Assembly: GCA_021234155.1 (NCBI GenBank)
Contig: JAJEKV010000039.1
Coordinates: forward strand, 4,446,745 to 4,510,744
Source: Isoetes taiwanensis
Lineage: Eukaryota > Streptophyta > Lycopodiopsida > Isoetales > Isoetaceae
DNA length: 64,000 nucleotides
Direction: 5' to 3'
Positions 45,558-55,972 of this stretch are shown here, one piece after another; within the stretch, counting starts at the first letter, position 1, and every line of letters begins with the position of its first letter. The notes beneath the pieces were generated by a model. It was given only the letters and a program-made list of their open reading frames with translations. It was not told the DNA's origin and made no database searches. The translations under genes were made by a program, and so were the position numbers.

Positions 45558-47768
45558 TAAGCCAAAATGAGTTGATCCTAGGGGCAACTAGTACTAATCA
45601 TGGGTTCAAACATTCTATCATTTAAGTCTGATTTACTAATCCCACCTCAGGAAGTCTCTAGAAATGCTGTAAGTATAATCTATTTTGAATATGGAGTAGA
45701 AATAAGTCAGCATGGGGAGGGTAGAGCCTTTGTTACAACAAGGCCCTGCTCTCCTTGTTGTAACTCATGAATTATAGATATGTTGTCTATAATGGAAAAA
45801 GGTCCCCCAAACTGCTGGTTTACTGGTTACTGTAAAGATGCTAATGATGTTTTTGCCCAACGGATGTGTGGTGAGTTGGTATAGGCCTAGTAATGCTAAA
45901 ATAAATGTGCACTTGGTCAGGGGTTCAACCCTGGCCAGTGTATGTTTAGCTTTGGGAGTTGGTTACTGGGGTTATACGATGATGATCCCCGACGTGGTAG
46001 AACTTGTGCCTATACATGTCCTCCACTTTTAGGCAACAACCAGTATACCAGCCCCAGGGTGCATACTCACACAATTATTGTGGAGCTTATCCTGCTGCCA
46101 TATAGCAGACAAAGTGGAGGACATGTATAGGCACAAGTTCTACCCGCCGGGATCATCAAGAACCAACTCCCAAAGCTAAACATACACCGCCGGGGTTGAA
46201 CCCCTGACCAAGTGCACATTTATTTTGGCATTACTAGGCCTATACCAACTCACCACACATCCGTTGGGCAAAACTTTAGCCATACATGCACACTTTGTAG
46301 GCAGGATAGAGTCCCGCCTCAGGAAGTCGGGGAAATTTTAGGCAACAACCAGTATACCAGCCCCAGCCCCAGTGTACATGGAAGCCAATTTTTACTGGTG
46401 CATAGTCACACAATTATTTACCAGCCCCAGCCCCAGTGTACATGGAAGCCAATTTTTACTGGTGCATACTCACACAATTATTGTGGAGCTTATCCTGCTG
46501 CCATATGGCAGACAAAGTGGAGGACATGTATAGGCACAAGTTCTACCACGTCGGGGATCATCATCATATAACCCCAGTAACCAACTCCCAAAGCTAAACA
46601 TACACTGGCCAGGGTTGAACCCCTGACGAAGTGCACATTTATTTTAGCATTACTAGGCCTATACCAACTCACCACACATCCGTTGGGCAAAAACATCATA
46701 AACATCTTTACAGTAACCAGTAAACCAGCCACAGTAATCTGTAAACCAATTTTTACTGGTCTAGACTAGTTTTTTTTACAAACTAGCTAGTTTTTGTCCC
46801 ACTGTCAACGAGCAGCTAAATGGAGGACATGTATAAGCTTTTAAGTTCTACCACGTCGGGGATCATCATCGTATACCCCTAGTAACCAACTTCCAAATAT
46901 AAATGACATTGGCAAGGTTTGAACCCATGATCAAATGAACACTTATTTTGGCATTACTAGGCCTATACCAACTCACCACACATCCGTTGGGCAAAACGTT
47001 AGCCGTACATGCACACTTTGTAGGCAGGATACAATCCCACCTTGAGGAAGTTTTCGGATCCTAGGGGCAACTCTAGGGGCATCGTTGAACCCAACGTCAC
47101 CAGCCTAGTGCCGCCTGCCACGTATGACTTTTTGGGCATCCTAGGACCAGAGGGCTTTTTATAGTAACCAGTAAACCAGCCACAGTAATCTGTAAACCAA
47201 TTTTTACTGGTCTAGACTAGTTTTTTTTACAAACTAGCTAGTTTTTGTCCCACTGCCAACGAGCAGCCAAAGTGGAGGACATGTATAAGCTTTTAAGTTC
47301 TACCACGTCGGGGATCATCATCGTATACCCCTAGTAACCAACTTCCAAATATAAATGACATTGGCAAGGTTTGAACCCATGATCAAATGAACACTTATTT
47401 TGGCATTACTAGGCCTATCAGGTAACTCTAGGGGCAACTCTAGGGGCATCGTTGAACCCAACGTCACCAGCCTAGTGCTGCCACGTATGACTTTTTGGGC
47501 ATCCTAGGACCAGAGGGCTTTTTACAGTAACCAGTAAACCAGCCACAGTAATCTGTAAACCAATTTTTACTGGTCTAGACTAGTTTTTTTTACAAACTAG
47601 CTAGTTTTTGTCCCACTGCCAACGAGCAGCCAAAGTGGAGGACATGTATAAGCTTTTAAGTTCTACCACGTTGGGGATCATCATCGTATACCCCTAGTAA
47701 TCAACTTCCAAATATAAATGACATTGGCAAGGTTTGAACCCATGATCAAATGAACACTTATTTTGACA
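45556..47768. mobile_element. SINE-like foldback complex inserted in gypsy
   Basis: At least six copies of a roughly 150-190-bp unit: plus strand at 45,850-46,030; minus strand at about 46,262-46,105, 46,690-46,505, 46,990-46,815, 47,418-47,265 and 47,770-47,630; plus a degenerate start at 45,556. The unit begins GTGGTGAGTTGGTATAGGCC (tRNA D-arm/A-box-like). About 50 nt on it has GGGGTTCAACCC or GGGTTCAAACC (B-box-like, T-arm), then a tRNA-unrelated body ending CATGTCCTCCACTTT. The two ends of the complex are inverted (TAATAAGCCAAAATGAG against TATAATGTCAAAATAAG on the other strand). No target duplication was identified. Confidence 0.6.
46711..47768. repeat. Threefold tandem block inside the SINE-like complex
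   Basis: A block of about 250 bp starting CAGTAACCAGTAAACCAGCC, including ACTGGTCTAGACTAGTTTTT and a minus-strand SINE-like unit, occurs at about 46,711-46,966, 47,163-47,418 and 47,523-47,768. Spacers at 47,060-47,162 and 47,420-47,522 also match each other (CTAGGGGCATCGTTGAACCC, GGGCATCCTAGGACCAGAGG). Confidence 0.85.
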
Positions 47769-47776
47769 TTATAGGA

Positions 47777-50700
47777 AGTTTTATATGACGTCCTCTGCTC
47801 GTATACGATGCTCCCATCGTATAGAACAGGAGTTCGTCCCTCCTATCAACACCCTTGCTGACATGAGGTCATCCACCTAACATCAGATCCTTGCTAACAG
47901 TCAAGAATCCAATGGGGAAGAATGGACGTGTCATTCATCCCGTCTCCCTCGGGACCTACCTAGCTGCGGAAGCACATATCAAACATGAGCACGTAGCATC
48001 AAATAGCATATATATCCACTTCGAAGGGTGGCTCACCATAACATAACCTCTGTAATAACAATATCAATAACATCAACATAAGGGGAATCCTACCCAAGGC
48101 TCATGGGGATCGACTGACGGCTTGGGTCTCCAGAAGTCAATGCAGACAGAATTCATGGCAAATGGATTGGGCTGGCATAAGAACATGGCCATTGGGTCCA
48201 TCCGCCCCTCCTGTGCATACTTTGTAGAATAGGCTGATAAGTCTTGGGACTCGACCGTAGCCTGTCGGGCGCATAACCAAGGGGGCTACTCCTGGGTTGC
48301 ATCTCCCCAGTCCCAATGATGCAGGAGGATATCACTCTCTCCAAAGGCATGCATGCCCATCACAGGCGACTAGAGGGCCACTGCCCGTCTACGACTTGAA
48401 CCCCATGGAAGGTGACGCATCACCCCAGAGGTGTTGAGCCCATGCCTTGCCCACACGCAGTGCCAAACCATCAGGCCTAGCCCGTTAAGATCCCTGGTAG
48501 GTATTACACACCAGAGGGGTCAATCTGCAATGGGACAAATCCCCCTTATTTGCCGGTCTAGTCCCGCCACTCACAGCCAGGCGGGCTCTTATGCACAGGC
48601 CGCATTAATTGGGAATTAATGAGGCTATCTAGATAGAGCAATTACTTAGGCTTTGTGACGTCCCCTACTCCTTATACGATGCACACATCGTATTCGAAGA
48701 AGGAGCCTTCCCCCTGGCAGCTACACTGACAGGGACCATCCACCTGACCCCACTCCCAGTGGAATGAGCCAGCAAGGGAAGAGTGGATGTGTCATTCACC
48801 CGTCTCCCATCGGGTCGACCTATCTGCGGAAGCGCGAATAAACATGAGCACAGAACATAACATATCAGTACAATCACCTCGAAGGGTGAGCATATCATAT
48901 ACACCATAGGTAACAACATCAGCATACAATAACAGAAAAGGGGGAAATCCTACCCAAGGCTCGGACTCAAGGGGGTTGACTGACGGCTTGGTCCTCCAGA
49001 GGTCATTGCAGACAGAATTCATGGCAATGGATTTGGCTGGCATAGAACATGGCTTAGGGTAGTCCACTCCATCCGCCCCTCCCATGCACACTTTGCAGAG
49101 TAGGTTGAAAGATATTGGGATCTGACCGTAGCCTGCCGGGTGAATAGCCAGAGGGGTACTACTGGGTTGCATCTCCCCAGCCCCGATGAAGCAGGAGGGA
49201 AGTCACCTCCCCCCCGGAAGCATCCATGCCCTTCACAGGCGGCTAGAGAGCCACTGCGCTTATTCGACTTGAACTCACTGGAAGGTGACGCATCACCCCA
49301 CGAGTGTCGAGCTCATGCCTTGCCGACACGCAGTGGCAAGCCATTAAGCCTAGCCCGCATAGACCCCCGGTAGGCCTTACACACCAGAGGGGTCAGTCTG
49401 TGTACGGACAAGTTCTTCCTTGTCATCCGGTCTGATCCCGCCACCCACAACCAGGCGGGCTCCTGTGCATGGGCCGCATGTAATTGGGAACTACTGGTGC
49501 TAACTAGGATCATCTGCTACACAGCTTTAAGTCTCTACCCCCCTTCCCAATACATGGAGGTCACAGAGTGAAATACATCCAACATCATAGAATTGAAATA
49601 GAGAATATCATCAAATCAATCTAACTATACAACAGAGTTAGGTTCCTTAGTTAGGGCTTATGATCTCAGGATCTATAAGGCCTCTAGAGTTGATCTAACA
49701 TACTAAACCAGCCTATTGCCTTGCCCAAAGACGGCTTTGCACAACAGAATGACTATATACCTGGTCCTTGACCTGCTCCTGATCCTCGGAAGGCGTCCAT
49801 GCTACTGATCTTGCTGAAGATGGCTGCTAATCGATAGTCTGTTGTGCAAATCCGGCTTCCCGGAGCTCAGCAATGCGGATTGAAGTCCAGACTTGGCCGA
49901 AATGGCTCAAGAGAACCCTAAATGCGAGAATGGGAAAGGAGCTCTATGAAAACCCTAAATGTCAAAGAAAAGAAGGTTTAGGGTTTAAGGGGAAAGCCCT
50001 TTTATAGAAACCCTTAGGGTTAGGTTAGACATTGGCCAAATATTTGGCAATGGGGTCCATGGGGTTATTAATTGTGTATGTTTATTTAACATGCACAACA
50101 TTCAATGTTGCCCCCTAGGTGCAACTCTTGCCCCCTAGGTGCAACCCTATACATCTCGCAAGTACATGTCATCCGTGACATGTACGAGTGACGTGGCAGT
50201 ATAATATACGTATTTGGGGCGTATATTATGCTGGAACGTCACAGGCTTTCAGGGTCTCTACCCCCTTTCCCAATACACAGGGGTGCGCATAGAATAGAAC
50301 ATCATCATCCATAGAACTGAAACATAGAATAACATCTAATCTATCTACCTAAACATACATGGTTAGGTTCCTTTGTAAGGGCTTGTGATCTTAGACTCTA
50401 TAAGGCCTCTAAGGCTGAACTAACATGCTAAACCAGCTCATTGCCGGACTAAAAGTCGGCATTGCACAACAGAATTGTTGTTTACCTGAACCTTGGCTTG
50501 CTCCAGCTCCTCGGAATGCATCCACGCTTCTGTTCAAGGCGAAGGCGACTAAATCTTGGAGATCTGTTGTGCAAAGCTGGCTTGGCGACGTCTGGCAATG
50601 CGAAATAGCAGCTTAACTTGGCCAGAATGGCTCTTGGAAGCCGAAATGTGAAACGGAAAAAAGGTTTAGGGTTTTTCCTTTTGTTCCTTTTACATGACCT

Positions 50701-50916
50701 TTTAGGGTTAGGGATAAAAAGGGCATGTAGGGTTTTGCCATGAGGTAAGGGGGTTAAATGCATATGTTTATAGACATGTGCAACATAAGAGGTTGCCCCC
50801 TAGGGTGCAACCCTTTACGGTTCCCAAGTATATGTCATCAAGGTGACATGTACGAGTGGCGTGGCAGTATAATATATATATTCATACCGTATATTATGCT
50901 GGAACATCACAAGTTT
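47777..50916. mobile_element. Outer LTR-like element, family C, TSD AGTTT
   Basis: The element occupies 47,782-50,911, starting TATATGACGTCC and ending GGAACATCACA. It is flanked by AGTTT at 47,777-47,781 and 50,912-50,916. Removing it restores the gypsy reading region. Its own sequence (about 1.53 kb) is split by the inner element after position 48,653. A perfect palindrome (TATACGATG/CATCGTATA) lies about 20 bp from the left end and an AT-rich inverted repeat (ATAATATA/TATATTAT) about 15 bp from the right end. The terminal TG is mutated, in line with greater age. No internal coding region remains, so a solo LTR is the simplest reading. Confidence 0.8.
48649..50248. mobile_element. Inner LTR-like element, family C, TSD GGCTT
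   Basis: 48,654-50,243 (1590 bp) starts TGTGACGTCCC and ends GGAACGTCACA, giving 11-bp near-perfect inverted termini. It is flanked by GGCTT at 48,649-48,653 and 50,244-50,248. It lies inside the outer element of the same family. It has TACGATG...CATCGTA 20 bp from the left end and ATAATATACG...CGTATATTAT about 14 bp from the right end. A 5-bp duplication with TG...CA ends fits a solo LTR. A Ginger-like DNA element, which also has TGT ends, is a weaker alternative. Confidence 0.82.
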
Positions 50917-52915
50917 GTACAGAATTTTGCTCGTTAGCTTCAGATCTATATTTATTGCTACAAAAAGATGTTCATTTTCAATGGAATCATAATCATCAAT
51001 TTGCTTTTCAAGTTCTAAAGGATGCTACGGTTAATCCTCCTGTTCTAAAGTTTGGTCTATATGTTGATGCAAGTGATATGGTTTTGGGTGCAATTTTGAT
51101 GCATGATGGTCATCCTATTGCTTATGAAAGTCGGAAGTTTTCTGAAACGGAAAGTAGATATAGTATTTATGATAAGGAATTTTTGGTTGTCATTCACGCT
51201 TTGAAAGTGTGGCGACACTATCTTTTAGGGTCGATAGTTCATATTTCGACTGACCACCAAAGCATTAGGCACATTGTTTCACAGAAAACATTATCGAAAG
51301 GCAATTGAAATAGATTGCTTTTATGCAGCAATATGATTTCTCAGGAGACTATCGTCCCGATAAAGAGAATATTGTGGCGGATGCTTTAAATAGGCGTTAT
51401 GCAATTTGTTCTCTTTCTATAGTTGTATGCCACTAACCATGATTATAAGAATATTGGTTATTGCCTCAAAATGGCAATGCATATGGATATAAGATCGTTA
51501 ATGGCTTCTTATATAAATGTCCAAAACTATGCATGACTTTAGATCACTTATTCTTAGAGAGGTCCATGATGCACCTATTGCGGTCATCCTGACGTGGGGC
51601 TGACTTTGGCAAAGCTTGAACCATACTTTATTTGGCCTAGATTGCGGAGAGATGTCTTGGTTCATATTTGTCATTGTGTCACTTGCCAGCGGATAAAGAA
51701 AGCGAACAAGAAACCTCATGGTGTTCCTTTATCCTTACCAATTTCGGAAGCGAAGTGGGAGCAGATCGCTGTGAATTTCATTGTTGGTCTTCCCGCAAGT
51801 TCTCGCAAGAATACTGGCATTTGGACAGTTGCTGATTGTTTAACTAAACATGCACATTTTATTCCTTGTTCGAATAAGTTGACAGCTTATAGTGCGGCTA
51901 CGCTCTTTATCAAAGAGATATTTAGGCTATATGGGTTGCCTAAGATTATTATATCCGATCTGATACAAAGTTTACCAGTAAAACCTAGAAGGCATTGTTT
52001 ATGCAATTGGGAACAGAGTTAAGGTTCTCCACTGCTTTTCACCCAGAAACTGATGGATAATCCGAGGTGGTAAATAAAGTTATTTGCCCCATGTTACGGG
52101 GGTTTGCCAATGAACATCAAGGTCATTGGGAAGTATTTGCCTATTGCTGAATTTGTGTATAATAACACCTATCAGTCTACCATAAAGATGATCCCTTTTC
52201 AGACGGTCTATGGTGAGCCTGTACGGGATCCACTCTTTCGAGTGTGTGAGGATGTTCCAGCTGCTAATGATTTGTTTATTGAGCATAAGGATCTCATAGA
52301 CTTGCTTCGGGCTCGTATTCGAGATGCTCAGGCATTTTTTGCAAATAAATCATCTAGGTTGCGACAATCAATGATTTTTAAGGAAGGAGATTGGGTATGG
52401 ATGAGGATCCATAAAGGCCACTTTAAGAAAGATGCGCACAAGAAGGATCTTAAGTTGGCACCCTGTTTTCATGGATCATTTTAAGTTATTAAAATGGTCA
52501 ATGAGAATGCATATCAATTAAGATTGCCTCAAAGGTTGGAAAATGCATGATGTAGTGAATGTGCCATTCCTAAAAGCTTATCATGGTAAAGGGTTACCTC
52601 ACCTTGGGAGGTTAATTGAGCCAGAATTTATTGATGATTCCGAAGTTTTAGAGCCGGAAACAATTTTGGCGGATAAATCCACTAGTGGTTCAAGACAGTA
52701 TTTGGTAAAGTTTGCTCACAAATCTTTGGAGGACGGTTTATGGGTACGTGGCAATGTTTTAGAAGTTTATCCGGATATTCTTCGGGAATATAAAGATCCG
52801 AAAGCAAAGGAAGGGCGAGGGACAGGAAGATGTCCAAGGACAGGCTTCTACATGTCGGCCTAAGCGAGGGCCAAGGGAGGATTATGCTCGGATGGCTAAA
52901 GGTATTTAAACACCC
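50912..52915 (+). pseudogene. gypsy pol remnant: RNase H, integrase, chromodomain (copy 2)
   Basis: This continues the interrupted element. RNase H (about 50,940-51,420) is complete across the region deleted in copy 1 (YDKEFLVVIHALKVWRHYLLG), but an in-frame stop follows near 51,309. The integrase (51,594-52,484) keeps the zinc finger HCVTC. The first catalytic Asp is Asn (AVNFIVGL), a frameshift follows ISD near 51,960, and TAA interrupts the DG-SE motif near 52,058. The chromodomain (52,640-52,800) and the polypurine tract (about 52,943-52,956) are recognisable. It is more decayed than copy 1. Confidence 0.9.
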
Positions 52916-52956
52916 TTTTGCAACAGAGGACTGTTGCAATATCAAGAGGGAGGGAA

Positions 52957-53160
52957 TGATATATGCCAAGGACGTGGCAAAAGGCCTTGGGCCTTTTTGG
53001 GCCATGTGGGTCTTTGGACCTTTGGGGCCTTTGTCCAAAGGAGGGTGTGGTCCAAAGGAGGACCAAAGGGGCATGCATGCTATATAGTTGCTCGGGGGAG
53101 AGCTCAGGGGCAGTTGTGTTTTGGCCGAAGGCTCGTGGTTGTGTGGTGAGATAGCGTGCC
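52957..53160 (+). repeat. 3' LTR fragment of gypsy family A (copy 2)
   Basis: Starts TGATATATGCCAAGGACGTG after the polypurine tract. It contains repeats of the GGTCCAAAGGAGG type and a TATA-like CTATATAG at 53,080-53,087, and loses similarity to copy 1 after GCGTGCC at 53,160. LINE reverse-transcriptase sequence begins at the next base. Confidence 0.75.
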
Positions 53161-54619
53161 GACTGCCCATTTTCCTCGATACTCTTTGGCCTGTATATTT
53201 ACCAGGCTTTGCTTGCTAAAATTGGGGGTTTTTTTGGGGGAGGGGGGGGGGGGGAGGAAGAGGGGGAGGGAGGAGCTCATCTCCTGCATTACATAATCCG
53301 CCAGCTCATCTATGTTGACGATATGGACCTTCTGGCCTATACCTTGGATGCTTTGGATACCTTCTGCCAACTCGCTGGCATACGAGTTAACGTGGCCAAG
53401 GCCAAGGTGCTGCCCTTTTCATCCTCGCGTCCGCCACGGAGTCTCTCCTTCACCTATCAGGACCAAAATGTGGAAGTGGCTGCCATCTACAAGTATTTGG
53501 GAGTGGAGTTTCCTACTTCCACATACTGGGATGCTTCCATATGGCTGTGCATAACAGTAGGCTTGGAAAGCATTGTATGCCATGCCATGCAAATCACTTG
53601 CACGTATTTCAGGCTTTGGTAGAGCCTATTCTCTTCTATGGAGTTGAGGTTTCGGGCTCGTTGATATCCGCCATCATTTGGAATGATCTGGAGCATGTGA
53701 AGAAGGTATTTTTAACTTGAGCACTTGGGGTAAAATACACAGTCCCATATCAGATTCTGCTGTGGAAGACAGGTTTCCTGCTCCGTCAAAGGCTGCACTA
53801 GAGTGCCATATCATCTACTTTCAAAAGGTGGTCGGTATAAGTGATGCCCGACTTCCAATCTTGCTTATATTATAGCACTTGGCCCACATCACCCTAAAGC
53901 CTATTGGAAGGAAAAATAAGCTTAGTGATTCTTCTGATGGAATGTCCAGGCACACATGTGCATCATTGTCCAAACTGAAGATGATCACAATCACTTGCAG
54001 TGGTACCTTGATGCATGATTCCTTAGCAAATTCTGGGATACAGGTGCTCTAGCACATGTTACGACGATACACGACCATCAGCAGATCAATGTCATGCTCA
54101 CACGAGGCCCACAATGCTATTTACATACATGTTTGCCTATGAAGAAGCGTAGGATGATAGCCTCCATCCGCACGGGTGGGCATCACCTCTGCATTAAGAT
54201 AGACAGATAGACTCAAGAGGCATGCGAGGACAGAAATCTGTCAGTTTTGCGAACAGGAACATTGAGGATGAATGCCATGCCCTTCAGACTTGTCCAAATC
54301 AAACCCAAGCACAACATGTTCAGTTGGTCTCACCCAATCAGCCTTCTATGTGCTATTAGACATGCCCTCGGTGGGTTTATTAGGATCATATCTTCAAGCG
54401 ATCTTGCATACATACACTCAGATATGTCCTCCAAATGGTAATGATTTGTACCCTAATTTCCCGTTGTACAGTTTCACAACATACCTATTACTTCAAAGGT
54501 TTTTTTCCTTGAAAACCCTCGGGGCATGGGTGTTTAAATATGCTTGTTGTTCTCTTTGTTTGAGTCCCACAGGCCAATTTGTCTCAGTGGACGATAAAAA
54601 TTCATTCTATTCTATTCCA
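53161..54619 (+). mobile_element. LINE with STR tail (family B), 5'-truncated
   Basis: Begins inside the RT at CPFSSILFGLYIY (motif B region of LINE RTs), then the catalytic IYVDDMDLLAY at about 53,310-53,340, then LAGIRVNVAKAKVLPF and KYLGVEF. Decayed thumb sequence follows (VEPILFYGVEVSGS, VKYTVPYQILLWKTGFL). The C-terminal zinc motif C-x2-C-x9-H-x4-C (CQFCEQEHIEDECHALQTC) lies near 54,235-54,292. The 3' region has the compound hairpin (about 54,490-54,537), the conserved GAGTCCCACAGGCCAATTTG and GGACGATAAAAA, and a tail of ATTCT repeats. Many frameshifts. Confidence 0.82.
53224..53272 (+). repeat. G-rich tract
   Basis: GGGGGTTTTTTTGGGGG followed by long G runs interrupted by A interrupts the LINE RT frame between LAKIGG and the YVDD motif. 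Four or more G runs could form a G-quadruplex. It is probably a slippage expansion. Confidence 0.75.
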
Positions 54620-54849
54620 TTTAATATTTCAAAAGTGCACATTCGTACTACTTTTTCATGTCCACTGCTTTGGTTTAAATATTTTATTTCTGATCCCTAT
54701 TCTTTTATTAGACTTATTTTTTATTAGCCTTATATTATTCTAGATCACATTTATCTTTTCTTGTTTTGATGCCTTGCTATAATAGGCAAATTATCAGCGG
54801 TGCAGATTTAGGCATGGCTAGAGTTAAAGGAAAAGTCCCTTGTATTTTT

Positions 54850-55050
54850 AAGATCGACCTCGAATAAGAGATAAGATAAAATAACATTTTTATGTTCACG
54901 AAAATGACAACGGGGCCATGAGACGGTACAGAGCAAAGGGCCTATGCCTAAATGAAAGTTGGGGGCTAAAGCCCCCCCACACGAAACATGGCAAAAAAAT
55001 GTAAAAATACAACAAATACAACAAATCAGGACTCCCAAGACAGGGGGGAA
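54850..55050 (-). repeat. STR-tailed 3' end, second subfamily
   Basis: On the minus strand it ends GTGAACATAAAAATGTTATT followed by TTATCTTATCTCTTATTC. Upstream are CCATTGTTTTCG-like text, CATAGGCCCTTTGCTCTGTA and a GGGGGGCTTTAGCCCCC hairpin. The architecture resembles family B (conserved GGCCC block, GTGGACG-TAAAAA, pentanucleotide tail) but the sequence is distinct. The mirror copy is at 59,385-59,512. Confidence 0.6.
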
Positions 55051-55088
55051 GTAGCTAAGAATAATTCAATAAGGGTTTTGAGGCCATT

Positions 55089-55920
55089 GGTCAAGAATAA
55101 GTGATGTGCCTCTCCAGTAAAATGCACACTTTCTTTGGAGCCTCACCTCTCGAACCTTGTAGAGCTTATCGCGCCGCCGAGTTAACTGGATTGGGGAGAG
55201 GTTATCTTATATCGAATATCGAGTGCCTAAGCTTTTCAACACTGTCAAGATTCTCCTGCTCATTGCTGAAACATATTCAGCACTTGTTGAAGATGGCAAA
55301 TAGTTTGAGAAAAGACGTATGGACGTAAGAATTCTAAAGATTGTCCACAAATTCAGCTATTGGCCAAAATGAAATTGTACTTGGTATAAAAGAAATGAGA
55401 TGTATCAGATAAAAAGCACAGAGAGACAGGAAAGATTGATTGCAGATTCTTGGAGGGCTGAGTGTAGTGATTGTGGAAAGAAGAATTGATGTAGATCATC
55501 TTGATTGGAGCAAGTTGGTATAGCTCGATTGGTACAAGTCAAGTAATTCATGAAGAAGGCGCAGATGTAGACAATTGGGAGGTGCTGGTTCAGTGAAGCC
55601 TAGACGTGACTTACAAACGAGACTATTTGGATTCGATTCTTTGAAGTGTGTTTGCAGAAGTGGTGATTGTGAGCGAAAGTGGGCATCTCTTTATAGAAGA
55701 AGTTGTGAACCATTTTCAGGAGTAGTGGGCATCAGCTTCGTCAGATAAAAGATTTTTTGTATTAACTCGACAGTTCAAGAAATCAACTGTGAGGATTTTT
55801 CAGTAAGTTGTCACAGTGTTGTGAGGTGTTGCCTTGTGTTGTTTAGTGAAGATTATCTGAATATCTTTGAATTGGAAATAGAAATTGGTAGTTTTGATCT
55901 TCTTTATTGGTATCACAAGT
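55089..55920 (+). repeat. LTR-like sequence with TATA box and tRNA-Met PBS
   Basis: A TATAAAAG box at about 55,385 is followed by a long leader. TTGGTATCACAAG at 55,907-55,919 matches the TGGTATCAGAGC primer-binding site for initiator tRNA-Met; the mirror copy at 58,465-58,476 keeps TATCAGAGC exactly. This suggests the 5' LTR and leader of a copia- or gypsy-type element whose body is missing. The left LTR edge near 55,089 is uncertain, and no canonical CA precedes the PBS. Confidence 0.5.
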
Positions 55921-55972
55921 TTAGAATTATGACCATCAGATTTGGAGCGACACTACTTGGTGGTATAGAAGT

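Larger units (their letters stand above)
44006..53160 (+). mobile_element. Gypsy family A copy 2, interrupted by nested insertions
   Basis: One element in three pieces: gag end, protease and RT at 44,006-45,555; about 13 bp at 47,769-47,781 (TTATAGGAAGTTT); and the RT connection to LTR at 50,912-53,160. Joining the last two pieces gives TTATAGGAAGTTTGTACAGA, which matches the start of copy 1 at position 1 (TTATAGGAAGTTTGTATGAA). This proves the 47,782-50,911 block is an insertion. The 45,556-47,768 block is another, with a short loss of host sequence (about the FLGLTGY codons). The 5' LTR and most of gag are missing. Confidence 0.88.
54150..55972 (+). repeat. Left arm of large inverted duplication
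   Basis: About 1.8 kb that matches the reverse complement of 58,415-60,230 in the same block order, at roughly 88-92% by eye. It covers the end of a family B LINE, a second short STR-tailed 3' end (54,850-55,050, minus) and LTR-like sequence ending in a primer-binding-site-like motif. The arms differ by indels such as a 47-bp block present only in the right arm. Confidence 0.88.

Noticed and set aside
45860-45935. tRNA gene call for the A/B-box-containing unit
   Set aside because: No cloverleaf with acceptor and anticodon stems could be drawn; the A-to-B spacing and the tRNA-unrelated body fit a SINE better.
45838-46732. Mirror-image frames encoding MMFLPNGCVVSWYRPSNAK on both strands
   Set aside because: These are the two orientations of the SINE-like unit; the frame crosses the tRNA-like promoter region and is not conserved in the other copies.
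46711-47768. Regularly spaced repeats considered as a CRISPR-like array
   Set aside because: Units are about 250 bp with conserved spacers in a plant repeat context; there are no short repeats with unique spacers and no cas genes.
54272-54727. A 151-codon plus-strand frame in the LINE 3' region
   Set aside because: It is out of frame with the LINE zinc motif and runs through the conserved non-coding hairpin and tail.
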